In this document: piece after piece, positions 1 through 10,380 of the stretch
How the letters are laid out: each line of letters begins with the position of its first letter
How positions within the stretch are numbered: position 1 is the first letter of the stretch
Source: Aphrocallistes beatrix
Lineage: Eukaryota; Porifera; Hexactinellida; Sceptrulophora; Aphrocallistidae
Length of the DNA: 64,000 bases
Assembly (NCBI GenBank): GCA_963281255.1
Contig: OY725505.1
Span: 2,790,001-2,854,000 of the forward strand
Direction of reading: 5' to 3'
Translations under genes and position numbers: made by a program
The notes under the pieces: generated by a model
Database searches by the model: none
The model's input: the letters and a program-made list of their open reading frames with translations, nothing else
Told to the model about the DNA's origin: nothing

Positions 1-5
1 ATTGG

Positions 6-1090
6 ATGGGCAATACATTTAGGCATTTATTTCTTGAGAAGATAAATACAGAAAATTATAACAAAAGACAATACAATCGCAGTCATGATATCCCATCGGG
101 AAAATTCAACAATTCCATTGAATCTTATCAGTCTGTCCTCAGTTCAGCTCAGATTACAGATATCATCCGCATTTTTCTGGGCCTCTAAGAGCTAATCGCC
201 AAAGGTACTACAATATTAGGAAGAAATATGTAGTAATACAGTCACAATCTGTTAAATTCCTATATAGCCAAGTGCTAAACTCACAGGATCTATTGAGAGT
301 CGTATCCAAAGAATCGCTCTTCGAAACACTTGAGGCTGTCCACACTGAGGGAGAAAAGCACCTTGGAAGAGACCGGATGTCAGTAGTGCTTAAACAGAAG
401 TATTCCGGCATTTCCAAAGAAGTGGTCCAATTATTTATCAAATCGTGCAGTGAGTGTGAACTTCACAGAAATGTAAAAGGCAACTGAAATCTACGGTCAC
501 AAAACCAATACGTAGTTCAGATTTTGCTTCGAGGGGCCAAATTGACTTAATCGACCTGCAAAATACACCAGAAATTAACAGACCATACAACTTCTTAATG
601 GCATATCAGGACCACCTTACCAAATTTGTTATGCTCCCTCATTTGAGCAAGTCAATGAAATTGTTGATAATCTTCTAGACGTATTTTGTTTGTTGGGACC
701 ACCGCACATTCTACAGAGCGATAACGGTGGGGAATTTAAGAACATCAATCTTGCAACCTTTATTCGAGAATGGCCTGAATGTAAAGTGATTCTAGGCCTG
801 AATGTAAAGTGATTCATGGAAAGGCGAGACATCCTCAGTCACAAGGCTCTGTTGAAAGGGTAAACATAGAGATAAAAAATTTGTTAGGATCTTTTATGCG
901 GAAATCAAAAGATCCATGTTGGGTTAAACATGTAAATAGAAACCAGTACTCAATCAATACTAGTTCGCATTCTACATTTACATTAGAGTATAAGACTCCT
1001 TACAGAATTCTCTTCGATCGGGAGCATGTACAGGGGCTTGGAAGATGTTTGGAATCTCAAATGAGAAGAGAAAGTAGCAGGTCTTGAAGG
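6..1090 (+). pseudogene. Degenerate KRBA2/SCAND3-like (Ginger/gypsy-type) integrase
   Basis: Fragments of a retroviral-type integrase lie in several frames. At 272-483 there is an H2C2 zinc-binding N-domain pattern with a terminal CSEC. At 530-640 there is the first core block with the QIDLID aspartate. At 655-815 comes the QSDNGGEF block with the second aspartate. At 809-1010 comes the block with QSQGSVER (the catalytic glutamate) and a PYRILF tail. Layout and wording are closest to the KRAB-A-domain-2-like/SCAND3-like integrases of invertebrates, which derive from Ginger/gypsy-type elements. It is broken: a TGA at 484-486, a frame change near 640, and a 23-bp direct duplication at about 778-822 that shifts frame again. 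No LTRs or reverse transcriptase are visible. The 6-188 ORF may be upstream material but I do not recognise it. This is a dead copy. Confidence 0.7.
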
Positions 1091-1383
1091 GTTTGGGAGT
1101 CCTGTGTGGTGTGAACACTAGATAGATCTTATCTCCCTTCAGAAGTGGATTTTTCTTTCTCACATTTTGTCTCCCTTGAAGACGTTCCTAACGTGATCGT
1201 CACACTACGAGAAGCAGTTTTGGCCTCTTCTCTCGGCAAACCAGACTCTTTTGCCATTGTACCAGCGGGTGTAGGTCTAATCGATGTAGATGTAGGCGAC
1301 TAGGAAAGATATGTAATTCTAAGTGTCACAAGAGATTAGCGTGCCATAACAAGTAATGTTGCAGTTTTACTATTACTGTAATA

Positions 1384-1566
1384 CAGTCAGGGTCGCTTAT
1401 TGTGAACCACCAGGGGACAAAAATATGTTCATAATAGAGATACTTTATATTAAGCGAACTTGATTCAATACAAATCTTATCTAAAAAATGAAATTGGGAC
1501 CAGGAGGTTAGTTCATAATAAACGAATGTTCATATTAAGCAGGTTCATAATAAGCGACCCTGACTA
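1384..1566. mobile_element. pogo/Tigger-like MITE (family P5)
   Basis: A 183-bp element has terminal inverted repeats CAGTCAGGGTCGCTTATT at the left and AATAAGCGACCCTGACTA at the right, flanked by TA on both sides. There is no coding capacity. CAGT-type ends with TA target duplication are typical of pogo/Tigger-derived non-autonomous elements. It is the only copy seen here. Confidence 0.7.
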
Positions 1567-3480
1567 TAGTCTGAAATAGCGATTATTGAATTGACATCAG
1601 TACGTGCCTAGAAAATGCAAATATGAACTACAATATTTAGGGGATAAATGTATTTGTTAAGTCATTATTATACTTAATAGGGGTGGTACGAAGAGGGACT
1701 AGAGTAAGCTGTTTTGAGAAGGCTTAATATGGATCGATTATCTAGACGAATATTCGGTTATACATTTATCATTTGACCTATTTTTGGACAATATATCGCT
1801 GAGAACAATTAACAAGTTAACAGTGTCAATTTCATTGTTGTTAAGGAATATTGGAATACTAGATGGATAAAATGGTAATCATCTCGACTTCACCAAGACC
1901 ACAGGAATTACAGGTTGCTCTTATCGCGTTTCTTCTCAACTGTCTGCATACGCGCATGAGCTCAATGCTTTCGGACTAATGACATGATTCCGATACTCCT
2001 CAAATATTAATCATGTCGGGACATAATCCCTAGTCTTTTGGAGCGGGGAATTACGTATATTTATCTAGGTTCGTGAAAATAACATAATATGGTCACTGTT
2101 TGTTGGAAACTTGTTTCAGCCGCCCTGTCCGCATCTAAATTTGTACTGCATTTAATGTCAAATTTGTTTTTATTGCATCACCTTTTCATTCTTTTACATT
2201 GTACTTCAATTGTAAAATATAGATAATTTCTACTAGAACAAAGTCTAAACTTTGGTTGCTCATACATAACATAAGATTAAGGATTGTGTTTCTATATGGA
2301 GGAAATGTAAATTTTCACCATCCATATTAATAAGGTTTTGAGATATGTTGCTAGCTAAGTCTATTTCTCTTGAAAATTTAGCTGCGGGCCGCGGGCCGGG
2401 TTAACTTAAAATTGCGGGCCGCGGTTACAAATTTCGGGCCGCGTGCAACTCTGTGCCACCTTGTCATAACTGACCCTAAATCGAAATATTGAACCTTTCT
2501 GTTGGATCTTAACTATTCAACGCATTTAAGAATGTATCTATTTCATTCATTAACGATGTTAAATTGTACTACACTTGTATATCATAGGATGTCAGTAGCA
2601 ATATTTTTGCAAGGTAATTGATATAATTAAATAATGAGATTATGATAATGAAATGCTGTCCGTGTCCTCACAAGAGATATTTGAGGAGCGGAAACAGGTT
2701 TACTACTAACAGTAGTGGTCTTACTATACTACTAGCAAGGCCGTAGGCATCAGGTTTCAAGTGGTCCGGTTGGGACAAAAGGTGGTCCAGTTGAAACCAG
2801 TCCGGCTGTACCAAATGATGCTTTTGGCATAAAATTCTTCAAAAGTGGTCAGATTGAATCGGACCTACAGTACCGGTGGCTACGGTCATGACTAGTCTAC
2901 AACTAACCTCTCGCTTCTGGCAATCAATAACAATTCCATGTTCATCTTGAGTCTCGGTTATAAAAAAATATTCATCCACATGCTATTTATAAATTTAAAA
3001 AAAGGGTTTGAAATGTCAAATAAAATACTAGTATATCAACTGGAAAGATAAAATACTTATTTATCACCTCTTTCTTTATTGAACTGAAGTATTTATTGAT
3101 TAATTGCTGAGTGTTTCCTAAACAGCCTATATTTCTCATCATGGGTGGGCGTGATTGTGGTAAATGACTCTAGTTCCATATATGGATTCAGATTAATTAA
3201 GAAATCGAAACATAGGGAGAATGTAGATTAAGAGATTATATTCTTATAATATTATTCTTCAAATATAACATTTATAAACACATACTGTTATCAATTCTCA
3301 CAAATTACCTGAACACAGTGAATGGGCAAATAAATATGTGGTGAAACAATAAGGAAAATATTAATCATCTACCATGTAAGATATATTCAACAGATATGTG
3401 AACAAGGAACAAAATTCTGGTAATTTAAATATAAAGTCACCATTTTAATTAAAATTAGTACACTGAAGTTAAAAATAACC
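1567..3480. other. Gene-free AT-rich stretch
   Basis: No ORF above 60 codons and no recognisable exon. At 2384-2440 there are three GCGGGCCGC-containing blocks, a composition often seen at hAT-element ends, but no matching pair of termini could be drawn. At 2750-2890 there is a short block in which GGTCCGGTTG/GGTCCAGTTG words recur. The rest shows nothing I can name. Confidence 0.5.
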
Positions 3481-3496
3481 CATGATATTCTATTTC

Positions 3497-3600
3497 CAGT
3501 GGAAACGCATTTTGACTAGTCGAAATGCGTTTCGACTAGAAAGTCAGTCAAAACGCGTTTCGACTAGTTGAAACGCGTTTCGACTGGAAACGCATTCTGA
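3497..3600. repeat. Cluster of 20-bp perfect palindromes
   Basis: Repeated copies of AGTCGAAA(C/T)GCGTTTCGACT, itself a palindrome, occur in near-tandem arrangement with half-units on either side. The cluster ends within about 10 bp of the 916-bp palindrome at 3609, so the two may be parts of one foldback element. Confidence 0.75.
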
Positions 3601-3608
3601 CTGCAACA

Positions 3609-4524
3609 GCCTTAAATCATTTACAAAGCACAATAGAGCTTAGGAATGTATTATCAGCATATATAAATATGGTGTCAAAGTACCCATATCCGTTGTTAAA
3701 AATTTGATTAGTCACCATATGGTTGCGCAATAGGTTATATTTGTGACAAATTTGGTGATTTTCAGAGGTAGTTTAGGGGCACTTCTAAGTGTTTTTATTG
3801 TAAAATTTTTCGCATAGAACTGAGATGTGAATGGGTTAATACGAAAAATTTGGATTTTTTTCATGGAATGTTGGTACATTCCAGTGTTGCTATGGAAACG
3901 TGTTTTGGTCAGTTGGCGTTATATCTTAAAAACTGCAATGGCTACACATTCAATGGCTACACATATGTAATTCCATTTGATAGCGAATATACTACTTCCT
4001 ATTAAGTGATAATATAATTTCGACGTCTAAATTCAATGGTTTACGAGATATTCGACAATTTATCAAATGTGACCAATATGGTACATTGTCGAATATCTCG
4101 TAAACCATTGAATTTAGACGTCGAAATTATATTATCACTTAATAGGAAGTAGTATATTCGCTATCAAATAGAATTACATTTGAATGTGTAGCCATTGCAG
4201 TTTTTAAGATATAACGCCAACTGACCAAAACACGTTTCCATAGCAACACTGGAATGTACCAACATTCCATGAAAAAATTCCAAATTTTTCGTATTAACCC
4301 ATTCACATCTCAGTTCTATGCGAAAAATTTTACAATAAAAACACTTAGAAGTGCCCCTAAACGACCTCTGAAAATCACCAAATTTGTCGCAATTATAACC
4401 TATTGCGCAACCATATGGTGACTAATCAAATTTTTAACAACGGATATGGGTACTTTGACACCATATTTATATATGCTGATAATACATCCCTAAGCTCTAT
4501 TGTGCTTTGTAAATGATTTAAGGC
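3609..4524. repeat. 916-bp near-perfect palindrome (foldback element)
   Basis: The left arm 3609-4059 (451 bp) and the right arm 4085-4524 (440 bp) are reverse complements with few mismatches, separated by a 25-bp spacer. The main difference is a 12-bp tandem duplication in the left arm (ATGGCTACACAT, near 3950). Outer ends are GCCTTAAATC and GATTTAAGGC. It has no ORF. Transcription through it would give a hairpin of about 440 bp. It is either a foldback/MITE with very long inverted repeats or a recent inverted duplication; no clear target-site duplication was identified. Confidence 0.9.
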
Positions 4525-4803
4525 AACTCATGTATTAGTTCAACGGTCTTCCTCCGCATCCCTAGTCCCAAATCCGCAAGTTACTGTGAGGCCTTATATA
4601 CAGTAGGCTATGCTTATACTTATATGTCGGGGATTGTAAACTCTAATGGATATTGAGATGTTTTAGTAAAAAAAAACCATTTTTTTTAACTTTTCGTTAT
4701 TGTAAACCTAATCTAATGTTGTGCCTTGCATGCTCCGACTAGATATATTCTGGATTAGTACAGATCTTGTGCTGCCTATATACTCTGCTATTTGATAGAA
4801 TTC

Positions 4804-4815
4804 TATAAATAAATA
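4804..4815 (+). promoter_or_regulatory. TATA-like box of NHL gene copy 1
   Basis: TATAAATAAAT lies about 80 bp upstream of the ATG at 4884, inside a 5' flank of about 130 bp that is nearly identical to the flank of the second copy (8506-8635). Conservation of the flank shows that the promoter region was duplicated with the gene. Confidence 0.45.
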
Positions 4816-4883
4816 GTAGAGTTCTGTGATTGTACACTAAACTTACAAATAAGAATTGAATCGTTTGAATAAGAACAGTTGAA

Positions 4884-6097
4884 ATGGCAGAACATTATCC
4901 AGCTCCTTCCCAAGCTATTGATCCGTTGGAGTTGACAATCAACTCACATTTCGATCGAATAATCGGTAAAGTGAACGTAAGAAGATTTGAAATTCTGACA
5001 GAACTACGTGAGAAGAGAGAAGAGTCGCGAGCTAGAGACACTCAACGTGAAGAAATGATCTCACAGATAGCTGCCGCGAAATCTCAAGTCGAGTCAGTTC
5101 TGAAAGAGAATCCTCTGAAACAAATGCAGCAGAAGATGATTAATGAGATGGAAAAGGAATTGGAAAAACTGAAAATGACTCCACAAAAGAAAGAACTCCA
5201 ATTCTCAATCGGTTCTAACTCTGTCGAACAAGCAATAGAAGAAATGGGAAATATTAGTGAAGTTACACGCGTTTATTTTGATGCATTTCAACCTGTAATA
5301 GCTGTTGCTAATAAGGGTAGTGGTCCTGGAGAACTTGATTGTCCTACAGGAGTAGCTGTAGAGGAGAGAAGTGGAAATATATTCGTAGCAGAATACAGTA
5401 ATTCCCGTGTTTCAGTATTCTCACAAACTGGAGAATATATCATGTCATTGGAACCGTATTTCAAAACCCATTGGGCATAGCGATACAGAATGATAATCTG
5501 TATGTCAGTGATTGGAATATTCATTCTGTATTCCACTTCAAGTTACCTGACATGAAGTTGATACAACGAGTAGGAAAGAAAGGATCTGGGAATCTACAAT
5601 TCGAATATCCTCGTCAGCTGTTCATTTCACAGGTTGGAGATGTGTATGTCTGTGATACATATAACGATCGAATTCAAGTACTAACTTCAAATATAAAATT
5701 CAAAAAGATTTTCAAGCATGACTCTATGACATGTCCTGCAGATATTAAATTTACAGCGGAACTATTGTATGTGTTGAGCTATGTAGACAATCCTTGTTTA
5801 CACGTGTTTACTCTGACAGGAGACAAGATACGCTCCATCCTGTCTCGAGGAGAAAGTCTGCAACTAACTAAACCCTTGTTCTTCTGTATCGACATGAATG
5901 CTAACATTGTTGTTAGTGACTGTGGTGATCACTCCATCAAGATATTCACTCCAGAAGGAGAGTTCCTTCATCGAATAGGACGACAAGGACATGAGAAAGG
6001 AATGTTCTTTCACCCCAGAGGAATAAGCTTCACTAAAGAAGGGAGACTTATTTGTGTTTCTGACAATGAGAATTTCAGTTTACAGATGTTTTCATGA
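4884..6097 (+). pseudogene. Coiled-coil NHL-repeat protein, copy 1, frameshifted
   Basis: This intronless gene is the tandem partner of the gene at 8636-9853; the two proteins are very similar over their whole length. The N-terminal part (about residues 25-105) is a charged heptad-rich coiled coil. NHL repeats start near residue 137. The reading frame breaks at about 5450-5480: within the first-to-second NHL repeat boundary a small net deletion relative to copy 2 puts the frame into a TAG at 5478. The remaining propeller blades stay open in another frame at 5471-6097. As it stands it would encode a 198-residue coiled coil plus one blade. 5' flank (from 4752) and 3' flank (to about 6297) match copy 2. 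It could be a recent pseudogene, a truncated but expressed protein, or an assembly error. Confidence 0.8.
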
Positions 6098-6410
6098 GCA
6101 CCTTTTCCTTGTTGAATTTAGTTTTGTTAGTTTGTCATTTTATTATTCTTTATTCTCACTAATTTGTATTGTTTATTCTTATAAAATTGTAAAAATGGAT
6201 TTTTGTTGCGAGTTTCGTGAGATTCTTGTACTACATAACCATGGATGGTTTTGTAGTGTAGAATTGAGAGTTGAGATCATCCGTAGAATCGTGAAATCTA
6301 ATAAAGATATCCACAATTTAAGTAAACCGCTAAATTAATCGGTTTTAAGTATTTTTCGGGAAAATATTTACGAACTTTGGAGCATATTTTTCTTTCATCA
6401 ATCCTGATAG

Positions 6411-7512
6411 AGTTCTACAAGTCCACTCGCTTCAAGCAACAGAGGATCATCTTCTACAGGGATGGAGTCAGCGAGGGACAGTTTCAACAGGTCAGTGCAC
6501 CATGGACACATTTTGTTATGATATAAACTCAAAGACTTAATGAGAAGTCTGGCGTACCACAGTTTGAATTCGATTGTAGTATTAGAGTATCAAAAATGGA
6601 AATTAATCTCTGATTTCAAATGAATGTACCATAATTTGGCAAACAAACTGAAATGACATTATTTTTGTAAATATATTCTATTAGTTGAGTATATTCACTG
6701 TAGAACGTTGGCTACATAGTCTACGTTTAAACGTTTGAATGTTAGAGCATCTAGGTACTGAACCACGAACTGAGAGCTGTGCGTGAGGCGTGTAGCAAAC
6801 TAGAAGCCGACTACAAACCAGGGATAACGTTCGTGATAGTTCAGAAGAGACACCACACACGTCTCTTCTGCTCGGAGAAGAAGGACCAGTGTGGGAAGTC
6901 TGGCAACATTCCTGCTGGTACTACCGTGGATGTGGGAATCACGCACCCTACAGAGTTTGACTTCTACCTCTGTAGCCACGCAGGCATTCAGGTTATTTGC
7001 CTTAAAAGTGTCGCTAATGATTGTTACAATCGCATACATCCCAACTGTCCCGTTTTTGGCGGAACGTCTTTTTCACCAAAATCTCAGCAATTGAGCGAAT
7101 TTTCACGGGTGTACCGTTGTTAAATGAAATTTTCCATTATGTCCCGATTTTTTATCTATTTATAATAATCTTCTATTGCGTCCCGCCTTGTCTCGCGAAA
7201 TTCAACGCTGTGTGCCGCTTTTATCATGGCTTAAGTTGGAATGTATGCAATCCTTACATTCGAGCCATTGTAGAATGAAATTCCGATTTTGAAAGTTTTG
7301 TTTGTTTGTCAGGGCACATCCCGTCCCTCGCACTACCACGTGTTGTGGGATGAGAACAACTTCACAGCTGATGAGCTCCAGTCCCTCACCTACCAGCTGT
7401 GCCACACCTACGTGCGCTGCACCAGGTCTGTGTCCATCCCAGCCCCCGCCTACTACGCACACCTGGTGGCCTTCAGAGCCAGGTACCACCTGATGGACAG
7501 GGACGAGCACGG
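6411..7512 (+). pseudogene. Argonaute PIWI-domain C-terminal exons (orphan fragment)
   Basis: Three exons with good splice sites join in phase. 6411-6490 encodes the [10 protein letters not shown] segment, with the catalytic aspartate equivalent to human AGO2 D669. 6755-6991 includes the segment ending [10 protein letters not shown]. 7313-7512 encodes the segment with [15 protein letters not shown], whose His matches AGO2 H807. Junctions: acceptor TGATAG/AG, donor CAG/GTCAGT, acceptor CTAG/GTA, donor CAG/GTTATT, acceptor GTCAG/GGC, donor GG/GTGAGT (phase 2). No upstream N, PAZ, MID or early PIWI exon (with the first catalytic Asp) is visible in 1-6410. No exon for the conserved C-terminal MYFA end follows before 8500. 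Read-through gives an immediate TGA. The piece lies between two tandem NHL genes and is GC-richer than them. Either it is a stranded fragment, or the NHL genes sit inside very large Argonaute introns. The second intron contains a MITE (7033-7248). Confidence 0.85.
7033..7248 (-). mobile_element. 217-bp MITE, family F (in Argonaute intron)
   Basis: Ends CATACATCCCAACTGTCCC and, at the other side, AAGTTGGAATGTATG form imperfect inverted repeats. The body contains recurring GGGAC/GTCCC words. Full-length relatives lie at 10169-10380, 26084-26300 and 36538-36750, with partial ones at 10806-10870 and 28497-28645. Confidence 0.75.
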
Positions 7513-8003
7513 GTGAGTGTCCATGGTCCCTCTAGCTCTGAGAGCTGAGACAGTGTTTGTATAGGATGCACCATCTACCGTCTTTCCTCAATAAGTAGGA
7601 GGGACCTCTTCCAAAAAACATGGAAGAGATAAACGAACTCCAATCTCATTACTAATCACAAAGAGTATTCATGAATACAACTAGACTAGTCATAATGAAT
7701 TGTTTACCTTAAAATGCATCGTATCTAATTAGCTAATAGCTCGCGTGTTGATGAACTATTCAGGAATTTGGATCATTTAAAACCATTCATTACTATTTGT
7801 CTACATCGTGTGCAAGTAAGTATCCGTGACTTCTCTAAAGGATGTTGTGTCTTTATTTGATAAAATATCTACACGACAGAAGAGTGGTTTGTGATTAGTC
7901 TAGATAATTTCTTGTTTCTGTAAGCAAATATTTCTGTGTCACAATCGCAGACAATTTTCTAAGAATGCTTCGTTGTTAATTCTATACATTTCTGAATGTA
8001 TTA

Positions 8004-8188
8004 CAGTGGAGTCTCCCAAAACAGACACTCCGAAAAGTAAACAACTCTCTATAACGGACAAACCTCGTGGAGTGGAATGAATTTACCATATACGTATGTA
8101 ATAGTTAAACACTCTCCGAGAAGCAGACATCTCTCTACAACGGACAAAGCCATGTCCCCAATGTGTCCGTTATTCGGAGACTCCTCTG
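8004..8188. mobile_element. pogo/Tigger-like MITE (family P4)
   Basis: 185 bp, with ends CAGTGGAGTCTCC and GGAGACTCCTCTG flanked by TA. Internal blocks such as CTATAACGGACAAACCTCGT recur in a truncated relative at about 10883-11047. Non-coding. Confidence 0.75.
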
Positions 8189-8414
8189 TATACATTTTCA
8201 CATTTGAAAAGTAATAATGTGATTATTTTAGTTATTAGCATATGTTATATACATATTGTACACCTTTTGAAAAATTCTTCTTAGCGAACTTTCAATGGCT
8301 ATTATAGGGTATTTTATTATGTGGATTCAAAATTTAACACTTGGAATGCCCTAAAATGAGTATTTCCCCATGTATTCTGATATTCACATTTCATGTTCCT
8401 TCGAGTCACTTCCT

Positions 8415-8446
8415 GGAGCTGCACTATCGGTCTGTCGACCGACATT
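8415..8446 (+). repeat. Dispersed 32-bp motif (copy 1)
   Basis: Core GGAGCTGCACTATCGG followed by TCTGTCGACCGACATT. Close copies occur at 40935-40967 (+), 51931-51963 (-) and 57189-57220 (-); diverged copies lie at 17541-17570 and its duplicate 23695-23726. The core contains an internal dyad around GTCGAC. No larger element is evident around any copy. Confidence 0.6.
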
Positions 8447-8555
8447 TTTTTTAGTTATTCTCAACTTAAGCTAGTTCAGTGTGGTTTACATTTCTCTATT
8501 CTGAAATTAGTACAGATCTTGTGCTGCCTATATACTCTGCTATTTGATAGAATTC

Positions 8556-8567
8556 TATAAATAAATA
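8556..8567 (+). promoter_or_regulatory. TATA-like box of NHL gene copy 2
   Basis: TATAAATAAAT lies 80 bp before the ATG at 8636, in the same context as in copy 1. The duplicated flank begins near 8506. Confidence 0.45.
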
Positions 8568-8635
8568 GAAGAGTTCTGTGATTGTACACTAAACTTACAA
8601 ATAAGAATTGAATCGTTTGAATAAGAACAGTTGAA

Positions 8636-9853
8636 ATGGCAGAACATTATCCAGCTCCTTCCCAAGCTATTGATCCGTTGGAGTTGACAATCAACTCACA
8701 TTTCGATCGAATAATCGGTAAAGTGAACGCAAGAAGATTTGAAATTCTTACAGAACTACGTGAGAAGAGAGAAGAGTCGCGAGCTAGAGACACTCAACGT
8801 GAAGAAATGATCTCACAGATATCTGCCGCGAAATCTCAAGTCGAGTCAGTTCTGAAAGAGAATCCTCTGAAACAAATGCAGCAGAAGATGATTAATGAGA
8901 TGGAAAAGGAATTGGAAAAACTGAAAATAACTCCACAAAAGAAAGAACTCCAATTCTCAATCGATTCTAACTCTGTTGAACAAGCAATAGAAGAAATAGG
9001 AAAGATTAGTGAAGTTACACGCGTTAATTATGAAGCATTCCAACCTGTAATAGCTGTTGCTAATACGGGTAAGGGTCCTGGAGAACTTGATAGTCCTCGA
9101 GGAGTAGCTGTAGAGGAGAGAAGTGGAAATATATTCGTAGCAGAATACAGTAATTCTCGTGTTTCAGTATTTTCACAAACTGGAGAATATATCAAGTCAT
9201 TTGGTACCGAATTATTTAAAAATCCATTCGGAATAGCGATACAGAATGATAACCTGTATGTCAGTGATCTGAATAATCATTCTGTATTCCACTTCAAGTT
9301 ACCTGACATGAAGTTGATACAACGAGTAGGGAAGAAAGGATCTGGGAATCTACAATTCGAATATCCTCGTCAGCTGTTCATTTCACAGGTTGGAGATGTA
9401 TATGTCTGTGATACATATAACGATCGAATTCAAGTACTAACTTCAAATATCAAATTCAAAAAGATTTTCAAGCATGACTCTATGACATGTCCTGCAGATA
9501 TTAAATTTACAGCGGAACTATTGTATGTGTTGAGTGGTGTAGACAATCCGTGTTTACACGTGTTTACTCTGAAAGGAGACAAGATACGCTCCATCCTGTT
9601 TCGCGGAAAAAGTCTGCAGCTAACTAATCCCTTGTTCTTCTGTATCGACAAGGATTCTAACATTGTTGTTAGTGACTATGGAGATCCCTCCATCAAAATA
9701 TTCACTCCAGAAGGAGAGTTCCTTCAACGAATAGGACGAAAAGGACATGAGAAAGGAATGTTTGTCAATCCTGCAGGAATAAGCTTCACTAAAGAAGGGA
9801 GACTTATTTGTGTTTCTGAGAATAAAAATTTCGGTTTACAAATATTTTCATGA
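8636..9853 (+). CDS. Coiled-coil NHL-repeat protein, copy 2 (intact)
   Basis: Intronless 405-residue protein. Residues about 25-105 form a Glu/Lys-rich coiled coil. From about 137 to the end there are six NHL-type blades, recognisable by repeated pairs such as GVAVEERSGNIFVAE, GIAIQNDNLYVSD and LFISQVGDVYVCDTYNDRI. These should close a six-bladed beta-propeller. The organisation resembles the coiled-coil and NHL part of TRIM2/TRIM3/TRIM71-type proteins, but there is no RING, B-box or filamin domain, so ubiquitin-ligase activity should not be assumed. Propellers of this class bind protein or RNA; the ligand here cannot be read from sequence. The start is fixed by identity of the 5' flank and N-terminus (MAEHYP) with copy 1 and by the MAERYP start of the third copy. 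The 3' flank matches copy 1 to about 10047. Confidence 0.88.
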   Translation: MAEHYPAPSQAIDPLELTINSHFDRIIGKVNARRFEILTELREKREESRARDTQREEMISQISAAKSQVESVLKENPLKQMQQKMINEMEKELEKLKITPQKKELQFSIDSNSVEQAIEEIGKISEVTRVNYEAFQPVIAVANTGKGPGELDSPRGVAVEERSGNIFVAEYSNSRVSVFSQTGEYIKSFGTELFKNPFGIAIQNDNLYVSDLNNHSVFHFKLPDMKLIQRVGKKGSGNLQFEYPRQLFISQVGDVYVCDTYNDRIQVLTSNIKFKKIFKHDSMTCPADIKFTAELLYVLSGVDNPCLHVFTLKGDKIRSILFRGKSLQLTNPLFFCIDKDSNIVVSDYGDPSIKIFTPEGEFLQRIGRKGHEKGMFVNPAGISFTKEGRLICVSENKNFGLQIFS

Positions 9854-10168
9854 ACACTTTTCCTTGTTGAATTTAGTTTTGTTAGTTTGTTATTTTATTG
9901 TTATTCATTATTCTCACTAATTTGTATTGTTTATTCTTATAAAATTGTAAAGAATAGAGTTTTACAGTTGCGAGATTCTTATACTTCAGAACCATGAATG
10001 GTTTTAGTAGTGTGGAATTCTGAGATTATTCGTAGAATTGTGAGAATTAGTTTCGCTTACTCGAATGACTGTGGTGATTTAATCCATGGATTTTTATGCA
10101 TTATGTATTCCTTTTGTGGTTTCTCCATACTAAATTTAAATTTTAGAGGAAATATCAGTAATCGCTAG

Positions 10169-10380
10169 CATACATTCCAACTTGAGCCATGATAAAAGCG
10201 AGATGCGGCGATGAATTTCGAGGGACATGGCGGAACACAATTGAAAAGCATTTTATGAAGAATCCTAAAAATCGGGACTGAGGAAATTTCATGTAAAACG
10301 GGACACTCGTGTAAATTAGTTCAATAGAAGAATGAAAAAAGTGGGATGTCCCGCCAAAAATGGGACGGTTGGCATACATA
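10169..10380 (+). mobile_element. MITE, family F
   Basis: Full-length member (about 212 bp), beginning CATACATTCCAACTTGAGCC and ending GGGACGGTTGGCATACATA. It lies about 120 bp beyond the end of the duplicated NHL unit. Non-coding. Confidence 0.75.
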
